Positions 1 through 10,630 of a stretch of 64,000 bases of DNA are shown in pieces (the first letter of the stretch is position 1; the number at the start of each line of letters is the position of its first letter). The stretch spans positions 3,849,001 through 3,913,000 of the forward strand of contig WOAB01000589.1 of NCBI GenBank assembly GCA_027886185.1. Reading direction: 5' to 3'. The notes under the pieces were generated by a model. It saw nothing but the letters and a program-made list of their open reading frames with translations, was not told the origin of the DNA and ran no database searches. The stretch is from Rheum nobile (lineage: Eukaryota; Streptophyta; Magnoliopsida; Caryophyllales; Polygonaceae). A program made the translations under genes and the position numbers.

Positions 1-421
1 CGCGCAGCGTGCCCTTATTGTGACGGAGGTGCCCCTGATGGACTAGAGAGAGACCCTCTTCCATACCAGATGTCTGGTCCAGCATGCCTCCCTCATCGTG
101 ATAATATATGGTGGTTCGTTCTGCAACATTGTGAGTGAGAAGGTGATCAAACACCTTCAGTTACCGACACAGCCACACCCTCAGCCTTATGGTCTTCAGT
201 GGCTTTCTGAAGGTAAGGGCAATGCGGTACACAGGCAATGCCGCATCCCATTCCAAATTGGTCAATACCATGATATTGTTTTATGTGATGTGGTATATAT
301 GGATGCTACTCATCTTTTACTGGGTAGACCTTGGCAGTATGACAGAAAGACAGTCCATGATGGGTTCCTCAACACTTATATCTTTATGCATGGCGGTAGG
401 CGAGTCACTCTTCCCCTATGA
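1..421 (+). pseudogene. Gypsy retropepsin-like domain, copy 1 (partial)
   Basis: Encodes a retropepsin-like domain of a Ty3/gypsy polyprotein, ending with the typical LLLGRPWQYDRKTVHDG stretch. The catalytic loop, normally Asp-(Ser/Gly)-Gly, reads Tyr-Gly-Gly with the Tyr codon at 107-109, so the protease should be inactive. An in-frame TAG lies at about 44-46. The gag part of this frame lies left of the window. Same sequence as in copies 2 and 3. Confidence 0.75.
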
Positions 422-651
422 TGCCTCAGGAGATCTTACTTGACCATGTGGAGAGGAACCGCGCAAAGGCCGCAGAAGCGTGCCATATCGTTTCTGCACC
501 CGCCACGACCGTGGCAGCAGTAGCCGCGGCCCACACAACCGCGACCGCGGCAAAAACACCCATGACCGCGGCGAGTAAACTATCGGCGCCACCAACTGGG
601 ACACCGCCTTAACCGTACCCGCAACCACTAGATCCCGATGCCAGCACCCTG

Positions 652-1090
652 GTGCCGCCACAACAGGGCCGAGTAGAGCATCGCGCTTTGCTGACTCACT
701 CATGGGCGTTTACTCCATCTTTTCAGGGACGTCCTCCTATTTCTCCTTCTGTGTGTCTTTTTTTATTCGAGGATCCCTATGAGTTACCCCCTATTGTGCC
801 ATCTATCTTGCAAGTGTTTTATGATGTGCCTCTTGATGAGCTCCCTCCGGCTCCCAGCGTTGCGCCAGCGCTGGCCCTGCCCCCGGACTCGTCGTGGCTA
901 CGGCGCAAGGCAGACCGTGTTGGACCTGAGACGAGCACTGCGCCGCTGGAAATGCACACGAGGACAAACGCGCAACAGACAGACATGCACCGGCATCGCT
1001 TCATTTTCAAGCCCGGAAACTTGCGGCCGAACGTGCCCCCGGACGACGACATTGGCAAAACGGGGACGTTTCGTAGCAAAGGGGGGGAGA
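652..1090 (+). pseudogene. Proline-rich remnant joining protease to the 3' end of the gypsy unit (copies 1-3)
   Basis: Same sequence at 2859-3297 and 5066-5504. The frame runs from a proline/alanine-rich linker into FEDPYELPPI and DVPLDELPP, which resembles the segment just before reverse transcriptase in gypsy pol. It then passes directly into a short basic tail (FKPGNLRPN) and the purine tract. I infer a deletion of RT, RNase H and integrase before amplification, because copy 4 (8266-8904) has the same junction. Confidence 0.6.
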
Positions 1091-1091
1091 G

Positions 1092-1900
1092 TGATGTGAC
1101 ACCGGTCATGAAATTAACAGCGTCCAACACCGAGGCGATTGGATATTTCCTCGACACTTCTAGTGCCATTTGAGTTGTTTTGGTATTGTGAGGTTCACAT
1201 GCCAATTTCGAGACATTCTGAGACTCTTTCTATTTTTAGTATTTTTTGTATTTAATAGTTTCCCTTCTTAGCAGTTTCTATTCTTTGAATGTTTCTAAGT
1301 TTGGAAAGTTATCGTTTTTAGTAGTTTCTATATTTGGATGTTGCCACTTATGACAATTTTCTATTTTGGGATGTCGGGCCTCTCTTGTGCCAAGAGAGCC
1401 GATCCACTTTATGTTTTTAGGCCCATCGGCCATGAACCTTGTTTTGGCTCCTATATGAGCCCTGCTTTACCTAATTAATGAGTACATTGAATTGAATTAA
1501 ACCCTAGGCTGCCGTTTAGCTTGCTCCTGCCGCTTGGGTTGATTCGAGATCAACCGCGCCTCCGCCGCAACCGTCGGCCAATCGAACCCCTCTCGCAAGC
1601 CACCGAACCCTTCCCGCCATTGCCTTCGAACCCCTTCACCATCCTTGGCTCTCGGCCACAGCCGAGATCCCCCACCCATTCGATCACCTTCAACCCGGCT
1701 TGGACCCTGTTTCCCCATGGTTTGAGACGAGTAAGACGACGCACGATCCACTGCCACGAGACCCGCGACTTGCCCCGCGATCGCGGTCACCACCGCGAGC
1801 CCTCCATACATCTCGCGAAACTCGCATCCCTTCGCAGCCTTCATCGAGCAAGAGAGATATGCCAACCTCCTACCTAAATCTCTAGTGCAGCCCCGATAGA
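1092..1900 (+). mobile_element. LTR of the tandem gypsy unit (start precise, end uncertain)
   Basis: Begins TGATGTGACACC directly after a purine tract (GGGGGGGAGAG). A TATA-like CTCCTATATGAG lies near 1449-1460 and AT-rich possible polyadenylation signals near 1471-1500. Equivalent LTRs start at 3299 and 5506. I could not find a clear primer-binding site, so the 3' LTR edge (about 1500-1900) is not defined. Confidence 0.6.
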
Positions 1901-2001
1901 CTCAGCCCCCGGCCCGTGGACATGAGGCATCGCGGCCTACCGCGCAGCCTGTCTCACTTCCGAGGCCCACACGGACTACTGATAGGACCCGAGACCAGGC
2001 C

Positions 2002-2628
2002 TGCTTTTGTTGTTGTGGTCGTTGCCATATCCAACGCGAATGCCCCAACCCGAAGAAGATTCTCTTCACCCAGGCCGCAAGATATGAGTCCTTTGATGAT
2101 GAGCCAGATGAGGACATAGCTCCCGAGCAACAGGACTACGCTCCTCACGACGCTGGGTACACCTGTGCGCCCCATGATTTATCTGCGGGTACCCCGCTGA
2201 GCCTCTTCGCGCAGCGTGCCCTTATTGTGACGGAGGTGCCCCTGATGGACTAGAGAGAGACCCTCTTCCATACCAGATGTCTGGTCCAGCATGCCTCCCT
2301 CATCGTGATAATATATGGTGGTTCGTTCTGCAACATTGTGAGTGAGAAGGTGATCAAACACCTTCAGTTACCGACACAGCCACACCCTCAGCCTTATGGT
2401 CTTCAGTGGCTTTCTGAAGGTAAGGGCAATGCGGTACACAGGCAATGCCGCATCCCATTCCAAATTGGTCAATACCATGATATTGTTTTATGTGATGTGG
2501 TATATATGGATGCTACTCATCTTTTACTGGGTAGACCTTGGCAGTATGACAGAAAGACAGTCCATGATGGGTTCCTCAACACTTATATCTTTATGCATGG
2601 CGGTAGGCGAGTCACTCTTCCCCTATGA
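2002..2628 (+). pseudogene. Gag zinc knuckle plus dead protease, copy 2
   Basis: One reading frame joins a CX2CX4HX4C zinc knuckle (CFCCCGRCHIQREC, 2002-2043), an acidic linker and a retropepsin-like domain (2305-2628). It is broken by a TAG near 2251 that is most simply a CAG-to-TAG change. The catalytic Asp is replaced by Tyr at 2314-2316. The order knuckle-protease is normal for gypsy gag-pol, but the rest of pol is gone. The frame crosses the copy 1/copy 2 boundary, as expected for a tandem array. Confidence 0.75.
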
Positions 2629-4414
2629 TGCCTCAGGAGATCTTACTTGACCATGTGGAGAGGAACCGCGCAAAGGCCGCAGAAGCGTGCCATATCGTTT
2701 CTGCACCCGCCACGACCGTGGCAGCAGTAGCCGCGGCCCACACAACCGCGACCGCGGCAAAAACACCCATGACCGCGGCGAGTAAACTATCGGCGCCACC
2801 AACTGGGACACCGCCTTAACCGTACCCGCAACCACTAGATCCCGATGCCAGCACCCTGGTGCCGCCACAACAGGGCCGAGTAGAGCATCGCGCTTTGCTG
2901 ACTCACTCATGGGCGTTTACTCCATCTTTTCAGGGACGTCCTCCTATTTCTCCTTCTGTGTGTCTTTTTTTATTCGAGGATCCCTATGAGTTACCCCCTA
3001 TTGTGCCATCTATCTTGCAAGTGTTTTATGATGTGCCTCTTGATGAGCTCCCTCCGGCTCCCAGCGTTGCGCCAGCGCTGGCCCTGCCCCCGGACTCGTC
3101 GTGGCTACGGCGCAAGGCAGACCGTGTTGGACCTGAGACGAGCACTGCGCCGCTGGAAATGCACACGAGGACAAACGCGCAACAGACAGACATGCACCGG
3201 CATCGCTTCATTTTCAAGCCCGGAAACTTGCGGCCGAACGTGCCCCCGGACGACGACATTGGCAAAACGGGGACGTTTCGTAGCAAAGGGGGGGAGAGTG
3301 ATGTGACACCGGTCATGAAATTAACAGCGTCCAACACCGAGGCGATTGGATATTTCCTCGACACTTCTAGTGCCATTTGAGTTGTTTTGGTATTGTGAGG
3401 TTCACATGCCAATTTCGAGACATTCTGAGACTCTTTCTATTTTTAGTATTTTTTGTATTTAATAGTTTCCCTTCTTAGCAGTTTCTATTCTTTGAATGTT
3501 TCTAAGTTTGGAAAGTTATCGTTTTTAGTAGTTTCTATATTTGGATGTTGCCACTTATGACAATTTTCTATTTTGGGATGTCGGGCCTCTCTTGTGCCAA
3601 GAGAGCCGATCCACTTTATGTTTTTAGGCCCATCGGCCATGAACCTTGTTTTGGCTCCTATATGAGCCCTGCTTTACCTAATTAATGAGTACATTGAATT
3701 GAATTAAACCCTAGGCTGCCGTTTAGCTTGCTCCTGCCGCTTGGGTTGATTCGAGATCAACCGCGCCTCCGCCGCAACCGTCGGCCAATCGAACCCCTCT
3801 CGCAAGCCACCGAACCCTTCCCGCCATTGCCTTCGAACCCCTTCACCATCCTTGGCTCTCGGCCACAGCCGAGATCCCCCACCCATTCGATCACCTTCAA
3901 CCCGGCTTGGACCCTGTTTCCCCATGGTTTGAGACGAGTAAGACGACGCACGATCCACTGCCACGAGACCCGCGACTTGCCCCGCGATCGCGGTCACCAC
4001 CGCGAGCCCTCCATACATCTCGCGAAACTCGCATCCCTTCGCAGCCTTCATCGAGCAAGAGAGATATGCCAACCTCCTACCTAAATCTCTAGTGCAGCCC
4101 CGATAGACTCAGCCCCCGGCCCGTGGACATGAGGCATCGCGGCCTACCGCGCAGCCTGTCTCACTTCCGAGGCCCACACGGACTACTGATAGGACCCGAG
4201 ACCAGGCCTGCTTTTGTTGTTGTGGTCGTTGCCATATCCAACGCGAATGCCCCAACCCGAAGAAGATTCTCTTCACCCAGGCCGCAAGATATGAGTCCTT
4301 TGATGATGAGCCAGATGAGGACATAGCTCCCGAGCAACAGGACTACGCTCCTCACGACGCTGGGTACACCTGTGCGCCCCATGATTTATCTGCGGGTACC
4401 CCGCTGAGCCTCTT
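2208..4414 (+). mobile_element. Truncated Ty3/gypsy unit, tandem copy 2
   Basis: Second 2207-bp copy, without any difference from copy 1 that I could find by eye. An LTR-internal-LTR-internal arrangement is what unequal recombination between LTRs is expected to produce. Identity over the whole unit means either very recent duplication, ongoing homogenisation, or an assembly artefact. Confidence 0.85.
3299..4107 (+). mobile_element. LTR in copy 2 of the array
   Basis: Same sequence as the LTR starting at 1092, shifted by 2207 bp. The 3' edge is approximate. Confidence 0.6.
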
Positions 4415-4835
4415 CGCGCAGCGTGCCCTTATTGTGACGGAGGTGCCCCTGATGGACTAGAGAGAGACCCTCTTCCATACCAGATGTCTGGTCCAGCATG
4501 CCTCCCTCATCGTGATAATATATGGTGGTTCGTTCTGCAACATTGTGAGTGAGAAGGTGATCAAACACCTTCAGTTACCGACACAGCCACACCCTCAGCC
4601 TTATGGTCTTCAGTGGCTTTCTGAAGGTAAGGGCAATGCGGTACACAGGCAATGCCGCATCCCATTCCAAATTGGTCAATACCATGATATTGTTTTATGT
4701 GATGTGGTATATATGGATGCTACTCATCTTTTACTGGGTAGACCTTGGCAGTATGACAGAAAGACAGTCCATGATGGGTTCCTCAACACTTATATCTTTA
4801 TGCATGGCGGTAGGCGAGTCACTCTTCCCCTATGA
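4209..4835 (+). pseudogene. Gag zinc knuckle plus dead protease, copy 3
   Basis: Same organisation and same defects as in copy 2: zinc knuckle at 4209-4250, in-frame TAG near 4458, catalytic Tyr at 4521-4523. Shared defects show that the parent unit was already non-functional when it was amplified. Confidence 0.7.
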
Positions 4836-6621
4836 TGCCTCAGGAGATCTTACTTGACCATGTGGAGAGGAACCGCGCAAAGGCCGCAGAAGCGTGCCAT
4901 ATCGTTTCTGCACCCGCCACGACCGTGGCAGCAGTAGCCGCGGCCCACACAACCGCGACCGCGGCAAAAACACCCATGACCGCGGCGAGTAAACTATCGG
5001 CGCCACCAACTGGGACACCGCCTTAACCGTACCCGCAACCACTAGATCCCGATGCCAGCACCCTGGTGCCGCCACAACAGGGCCGAGTAGAGCATCGCGC
5101 TTTGCTGACTCACTCATGGGCGTTTACTCCATCTTTTCAGGGACGTCCTCCTATTTCTCCTTCTGTGTGTCTTTTTTTATTCGAGGATCCCTATGAGTTA
5201 CCCCCTATTGTGCCATCTATCTTGCAAGTGTTTTATGATGTGCCTCTTGATGAGCTCCCTCCGGCTCCCAGCGTTGCGCCAGCGCTGGCCCTGCCCCCGG
5301 ACTCGTCGTGGCTACGGCGCAAGGCAGACCGTGTTGGACCTGAGACGAGCACTGCGCCGCTGGAAATGCACACGAGGACAAACGCGCAACAGACAGACAT
5401 GCACCGGCATCGCTTCATTTTCAAGCCCGGAAACTTGCGGCCGAACGTGCCCCCGGACGACGACATTGGCAAAACGGGGACGTTTCGTAGCAAAGGGGGG
5501 GAGAGTGATGTGACACCGGTCATGACATTAACAGCGTCCAACACCGAGGCGCTTGGATATTTCCTCGACACTTCTAGTGCCATTTGAGTTGTTTTGGTAT
5601 TGTGAGGTTCACATGCCAATTTCGAGACATTCTGAGACTCTTTCTATTTTTAGTATTTTTTGTATTTAATAGTTTCCCTTCTTAGCAGTTTCTATTCTTT
5701 GAATGTTTCTAAGTTTGGAAAGTTATCGTTTTTAGTAGTTTCTATATTTGGATGTTGCCACTTATGACAATTTTCTATTTTGGGATGTCGGGCCTCTCTT
5801 GTGCCAAGAGAGCCGATCCACTTTATGTTTTTAGGCCCATCGGCCATGAACCTTGTTTTGGCTCCTATATGAGCCCTGCTTTACCTAATTAATGAGTACA
5901 TTGAATTGAATTAAACCCTAGGCTGCCGTTTAGCTTGCTCCTGCCGCTTGGGTTGATTCGAGATCAACCGCGCCTCCGCCGCAACCGTCGGCCAATCGAA
6001 CCCCTCTCGCAAGCCACCGAACCCTTCCCGCCATTGCCTTCGAACCCCTTCACCATCCTTGGCTCTCGGCCACAGCCGAGATCCCCCACCCATTCGATCA
6101 CCTTCAACCCGGCTTGGACCCTAGTTTGCCCCGGTTTGAGACGAGTAAGACGACGCACGATCCACTACCGCGAGACCCGCGACTTGCCCCGCGATCGCGG
6201 TCACCACCGCGAGCCCTCCATACATCCTGCGGCACTCGCATCCCTTCGCATCCTTCATCGAGCAAGAGAGATCTGCCAACCTCCTACCTAGATCTCCAAT
6301 GTAGCCCCGACAGACTCAGCCCTCGGCCCGTGGACATGAGGCATCGCGGCCTACCGCGCAGCCTGTCTCAATTCAGGAGCCCACACGGACCACTGATAGG
6401 ACCCGAGACCAGGCCTGCTTTCATTGCGGTGGTCGTTGCCACATCCAGCGTGACTGCTCCAACCCGAAGAAGATTATCCTCACCTAGGCCGTAGGATATG
6501 AGTCCTTTGATGATGAGCCAGACGAGGAGATAGCTCCCGAGCAGCAGGACTATGCTCCTTACGACGCTGGGTACACCTGTTTGCCCCATGACTTATCTAC
6601 GTGTACCCCCCTGAGCCTCTT
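4415..6621 (+). mobile_element. Truncated Ty3/gypsy unit, tandem copy 3
   Basis: Third copy, same 2207-bp length. The first about 1.1 kb matches copies 1 and 2 exactly; differences start at 5526 and become frequent after about 6120, for example in the leader and zinc-knuckle stretch. The junction between identical and divergent parts suggests that copies 1 and 2 were made by a crossover or gene conversion within this unit. Confidence 0.85.
5506..6314 (+). mobile_element. LTR in copy 3 of the array
   Basis: Same LTR start motif after the purine tract as in the other copies, with scattered substitutions toward its right side. The 3' edge is approximate. Confidence 0.6.
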
Positions 6622-6963
6622 TGCGCAGCGTGCCCTTACTGTGACGGAGGTGCCCCTGATGGACTAGAGAGAGACCCTCTTCCATACCAGATGCCTGGTC
6701 TAGCATGCAACATTGTGGTTCGTGCTGTAACATTGTGAGTGAGAAGGTGATCTAACACCGTCAGTTACCGACGCAGCCACACCCTCAGCCCTATGGTCTT
6801 CAGTGGCTTTCTGAAGGTAAGGGCGATGCGGTACATAGGCAATGCCGCATCCCATTCCAAATTGGTCAATACCATGATACTGTTTTATGTGATGTGGTGG
6901 TATCTATGGATGCTACTCATCTTTTACTAGGTAGACCTTGGCAGTATGGCAGGAAGACAGTCC
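6403..6963 (+). pseudogene. Gag zinc knuckle plus broken protease, copy 4
   Basis: The zinc knuckle here reads CFHCGGRCHIQRDC, closer to the standard CX2CX4HX4C form than that of the other copies. The downstream protease is scrambled around 6706-6730, has a stop near 6753, and is cut by the solo LTR insertion. Confidence 0.6.
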
Positions 6964-6971
6964 ATGACGGG
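6622..6971 (+). mobile_element. Truncated Ty3/gypsy unit, copy 4, left part
   Basis: A more diverged fourth copy begins in register with the 2207-bp period. It covers the protease part and is interrupted at 6971 by a solo LTR. A small rearrangement near 6706-6730 disrupts the protease start. Its right half resumes at 8266. The divergence suggests that this is the oldest unit of the array. Confidence 0.8.
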
Positions 6972-8265
6972 TGACGTGGCCTAAGGTCGTTATGCCAAAT
7001 CAAAGTAAACCTCAACTTCCAAACTAGTATAGTAAGTAAGCAAGGGTCGAAATCCCAAGAGAATCACAAACGTCTGTATTCCTGTCACAAATTAAATACC
7101 AATCGAACAATAGTAACAAAGAGGGAGGGGTTTGAGGTTTGGTTTTGCTAATGTCTAAAGATGTCTCAAATAAAAGGGAAAATATTCCTCCTAGCAAATA
7201 TCCACAATTCACTAAAGATGGTTGATCATAGACTATCTCGAATTCTTCTTCCTTCCTATGGTTGTTCCTGTCCCAATCGTGAGTAGATTAATAGGTCAAC
7301 CAGACCTAAGAACCCTTACTAGTGAATAACCCTAGCACCACTAGTGATTCAACCCAAAGGCAGCTTTGCACATAAGAATTAATCAGGATGCATGCAATAC
7401 TTCAACCAAAAGCATTCAGCATACAATTATATCTCCCTACGATAAACAATCTCAACCAGGTCATGCAAATCGCAGTTGCTACAGCAGAATAGGACGTTAG
7501 CCCAATAGTTTCCTAATCATAGCAGTCAGAAAATCACCAATAACAACTAGTTGCGCAGGCTAGTGAAATCAGTAAGATTCAATAAGAATAAGCTTAGAAG
7601 ATATAATACAATCCAATAGGAACTCGAATACGAATAACAGTCTCACAACCAAAATCCAATGAATGCTTTAATTGCCAAGCGGAACCAAGAAGGTTAGTTC
7701 CTCCTCATGTTCTTCATAAATTAAGAAGTGAAAAGTGAAATGTAAAACTCAACTGAATCTCGATCTGGATAATCAAAACCTAAAACTAAGAGAGTATATA
7801 TAGGTGGGCTAACAAATGACCTAGCCCAACTGAAAATAGAAAACGAAAACAGTTAAAATAAAATAAAGAAATCAGGAAAGATAGATTCGGGAAATCCCGA
7901 AATAAGTCTGTCGTGATGACCCGCGATCACGGTTGGTTGTAGCTCCGCGCTCTTCGCATTCTTCCACGCCTACAGAAATATCTTGAACGCCCCGAAGTCC
8001 CGCGATCGCGGCACCCTTGCCCGCGGTCGCGGTTAATGCTCGACCTTCTGCGCCTGCACTCTTCTCTTCTACTCTTCTATAGGCCTTCTCTTGGCTGCTT
8101 CTTCTTCAATGTCTCTAACAATCTTCAAGTAGGCTCAAACATCTCCAAAAACACCAAGACTTTGCCTCCGAACTCCATGCACATAAATGTGTCTAAAGCT
8201 ACCCGAATGACACTAATAAATCCTCTAATGGCTCTTAGTTAAGCCCTACAAAGTAGTGCTTATCA
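6972..8265 (-). mobile_element. Solo LTR (1294 bp) inserted in copy 4
   Basis: Starts TGACGTGG and ends CTTATCA, giving the TG...CA termini of LTRs, and is flanked by 5-bp near-repeats ACGGG (6967-6971) and ATGGG (8266-8270). Removing it restores the copy-4 sequence to match the other units. On the minus strand it begins TGATAAGCACTACTTTG and has a TATA box in the middle, so it is read right to left. It contains several CGCGATCGCGG-like GC-rich motifs (7915-8035). No internal retroelement sequence is present, hence a solo LTR. Confidence 0.85.
7795..7802 (-). promoter_or_regulatory. TATA box of the solo LTR
   Basis: TATATATA in the context CCTATATATAC on the minus strand, about 470 bp from the LTR start at 8265. 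It fits a U3/R boundary and fixes the orientation of the solo LTR. Confidence 0.6.
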
Positions 8266-8904
8266 ATGGGTTCCTCAACACTTATATCTTTATACATGGT
8301 GGTAGGCAAGTCACTCTTCTCCCTATGACGCCTCAGGAGATCTTACATGACCATGTGGAGAGGAACCGCGCAAAGGCCGCAGAAGCGCGACATATCGTTT
8401 CAGCACCCGCCACGACCGCGGCAGCAGCAGCCGCGACCGCGGCGAGTAAACTATCGACGCCACCACCTGGGACACCGCCTCAACCATGCCCGCAACCACT
8501 AGATCCCGATGATGGCACCCTGGTGCCGCCACAACAGGGCCGAGTAGAGCATCGCGCTTTGACTCACTCACGGGCGTTTACTCCATCTTTTCAGAGACGT
8601 CCTCCTATTTCTCCTTCTGCGTGTCTTTCTTTATTCGAGGATCCCTATGAGTTACCCCCTATTGTGTCATCTATCTTGCAGGTGTTTGATGATGTGCCTC
8701 TTGATGAGCTCCCTTCGGCTCCCAGCGTTGCGCCAGCGCTGGCCCTGCCCCCGGATTCGTCGTGGCTACGGCGCAAGGCAGACCGTGTTGGACCTGAGAC
8801 GAGCACTGCACCGCTGGAAATGCACACGGGGACGCGTAGTAGACAGACATGCACCGACATCGCTTCATTTTCAAGCCCGGAAACTTGCGGCCGAACGTGC
8901 CCCC
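8266..8904 (+). mobile_element. Truncated Ty3/gypsy unit, copy 4, right part
   Basis: Resumes the copy-4 sequence after the solo LTR and runs to the conserved GGCCGAACGTGCCCCC motif, after which homology ends. It keeps one open frame from the protease tail through the proline-rich linker, without the stop and frame changes of copies 1-3. It is therefore closer to the ancestral sequence, but already lacks RT and integrase. Confidence 0.8.
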
Positions 8905-9089
8905 GCGCACTTGGAACGCTTCGAACTTGAGGAAGTTATACATCTGAGCATATCTTAGTTAGAGGGGTACTCTTTTTCCTCTCCGTATGATTTTTTTCCA
9001 TGAGGTTTTCCTGCGGAGAGGTTTTAACGAGGCCCTCGGGGTTATTCCCCCAACATACTTTTTTTCGCATTTGGAGATGTTTATGTTAT

Positions 9090-9173
9090 GAGATTTTGAG
9101 ATTATTCACATTGCAATGCATATGTCTTGTTGAGATTTTGAGATTATTCACATTGCAATGCATATGTCTTGTT
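9090..9173 (+). repeat. 42-bp perfect tandem duplication
   Basis: The 42-bp stretch at 9090-9131, starting GAGATTTTGAGATTATTCAC, is repeated without change at 9132-9173. Confidence 0.9.
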
Positions 9174-9224
9174 TAGCATATACTGTTGAAATTCCTAAGC
9201 ACAGGAAGCGAAGTTTAGCAAATG

Positions 9225-9600
9225 CAAGAGGCAAAGAGTCAGCAAGTCGTTGTCCTCTTATTGCACAACGAGCAACACCCATGGAACGCCATTGGCACGC
9301 TAAAGAGCGTAATTGAGCTAGCAAGTCGCTACTCATCTAGGCCGGGTCATGGGCTACAGTGAGTCAGCAAGTAGCTGCTCTCCTATAATCATCTCAGATT
9401 ACAATAAGAAAACCGAGCTAGCAAGTCGCTACTCATCTAGGCCGGGCCACGGGCTACAATGAGTCAGCAAGGGGCTACTCTCCTATGACCCTCTCAGATT
9501 GCAACGAAAAGTCGAGCTAGCATGTTGCTACTCACCTAAGACGGATTATGAGATATGGCGGATTATCAAGTCGTTGTTCCCCTATCATGGTCCCGAATTG
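9225..9600 (+). repeat. About 100-bp degenerate tandem repeats
   Basis: The phrase GAGCTAGCAAGTCGCTACTC starts at 9315 and 9415, and a diverged form at 9514. Alternating half-repeats start GAGTCAGCAAG. The spacing is 99-100 bp, with about three and a half units. Confidence 0.75.
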
Positions 9601-9708
9601 CGGGGCTAACGAGTAGATAGGTTGTCGCACTCACCGAAGCCAAGAAACAAGGAGGCAATTTTTCAGAAAATCACCAAAAACAAGCGCAAAAGAAGTGTCT
9701 GGAATCTG

Positions 9709-10010
9709 GCATGGTTTGCAGCAAACTGTGCCAGAACGCTCCAAATCGTGCCGCCTCACGGAAGCATAGCAGGGAACTTTCTGTAAAGCCTCATGGTTTG
9801 TTGCAAACCGTGCGGGTTGGTTCTCGACCGTGTCGACTCGCAGAGTTAGCGTCAGGGACATTCTGTAAAGCCACACGGTTTGTTGCAAACCGTGCAAGTC
9901 GGTTCTCGACTGTACCAACTCGCGAAGTTAGCATCAGGGAACATTATGTAAAGCCGCACGGTTTGCAAACCGTGCACTTTGTTTCTCAACCGTGCCGTTT
10001 CTAGAGACCA
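9709..10010 (+). repeat. Tandem units carrying CACGGTTTG...CAAACCGTG palindromes
   Basis: Units of roughly 80-85 bp, each with an inverted repeat: at about 9798 ATGGTTTGTTGCAAACCGTG, at about 9873 CACGGTTTG-TTG-CAAACCGTG, and at 9956-9975 a perfect 20-bp palindrome GCACGGTTTGCAAACCGTGC. The units share GGTTCTCGACYGT and a TAGCRTCAGGGA motif. They could form hairpins in RNA or DNA. Confidence 0.75.
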
Positions 10011-10225
10011 AAGACGAACAACTTTCTGCAATCGCGCCGGTGCGACTTTTCTTGCATAAATAAAAGTGAGGCCTGCCGGTGTGGAATCCGATAGGTTTGG
10101 ACCACGTAAGAGTCAAACGAGCCAAAAGTATAGAGACATGAGACCGGGGCCGCGTGGACCCAGGTGTGTAGGCATAAGGTTCGTCCTCCCGAGCTAGAAT
10201 CGCCTCGGAAGCCCGAGGGGTAAAA

Positions 10226-10623
10226 TGATGAGGGAAATTATATATTTTCTTAATTATTTTAATTAGCTATTTATCTAATTAAGAGGTTAATTAATTATCA
10301 AACAATATATTTTAAAAAGTCAGCTCATTAAGTACTTTCCTTAATGATGAGGTATTTATCCCTAAAAACCCTATCTTTCTATTTTAATTCTCATTCTCTA
10401 CAATCAGGAGGCATCCTCCATTGTTAACGAGCAATAATCTATTTACAAGATATTTTAAAAAGTCAGCGTCGGAGGTGAATCGAGGGATTCCACCCCCCGC
10501 CCCTTCATGTCTTTCTGTGTGTAGATCGTTGACCTGAAGTCCGTTCGAGTCCTCCGGTCGGAGATCATCGGATTTAGTCGTTCTTCTTCGAATCTCAAAA
10601 AAATCCAGATTCCTGCTTCTACA
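10226..10623 (+). mobile_element. Probable 3' LTR (about 398 bp)
   Basis: Starts TGATGAGGG after GCCCGAGGGGTAAAA and ends TTCTACA, which fits TG...CA. It has an AT-rich U3-like part, a possible TATA region near 10240-10310, and a GC-rich right part with GAGGTGAATCGAGG and CCTCCGGTCGGAGATCATCGG, typical of plant gypsy LTR ends. No matching 5' LTR or TSD is visible in the window, so the limits are inferred. Confidence 0.5.
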
Positions 10624-10630
10624 ACCCCAC

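Larger units (their letters stand above)
1..2207 (+). mobile_element. Truncated Ty3/gypsy unit, tandem copy 1
   Basis: First of three head-to-tail copies of a 2207-bp unit; the period is exact, since the same reading frames recur at 98, 2305 and 4512. Read from the window start, the unit holds the end of gag/protease, a proline-rich segment, a purine tract, an LTR beginning TGATGTGACACC at 1092, a leader, and a gag zinc knuckle that runs into copy 2. Reverse transcriptase, RNase H and integrase are missing. Copies 1 and 2 appear identical by inspection. The window edge cuts the array, so more copies may lie to the left. Confidence 0.85.
8905..10225 (+). mobile_element. 3' untranslated part of a second LTR retroelement
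   Basis: Starts where copy-4 homology stops. The segment 8960-9060 has the pattern ctctttttcc / ccatgaggttttcctg / ggttttaacgaggc common downstream of integrase in plant LTR elements. It is followed by several families of short repeats, then a G-rich tract before the LTR at 10226. Tat-lineage elements are known for tandem repeats in this position. No coding domain was seen. I infer a 5'-truncated element. Confidence 0.5.

Noticed and set aside
1497..2175. Several overlapping frames in the LTR/leader of the array
   Set aside because: Shadow frames in GC-rich leader DNA on both strands, without domain similarity.
8256..8930. 224-codon frame as a host gene
   Set aside because: It is copy 4 of the gypsy unit, the protease tail and linker.
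9709..10010. CRISPR-like array
   Set aside because: Repeat units vary, spacers are not distinct, and the setting is a plant retroelement.
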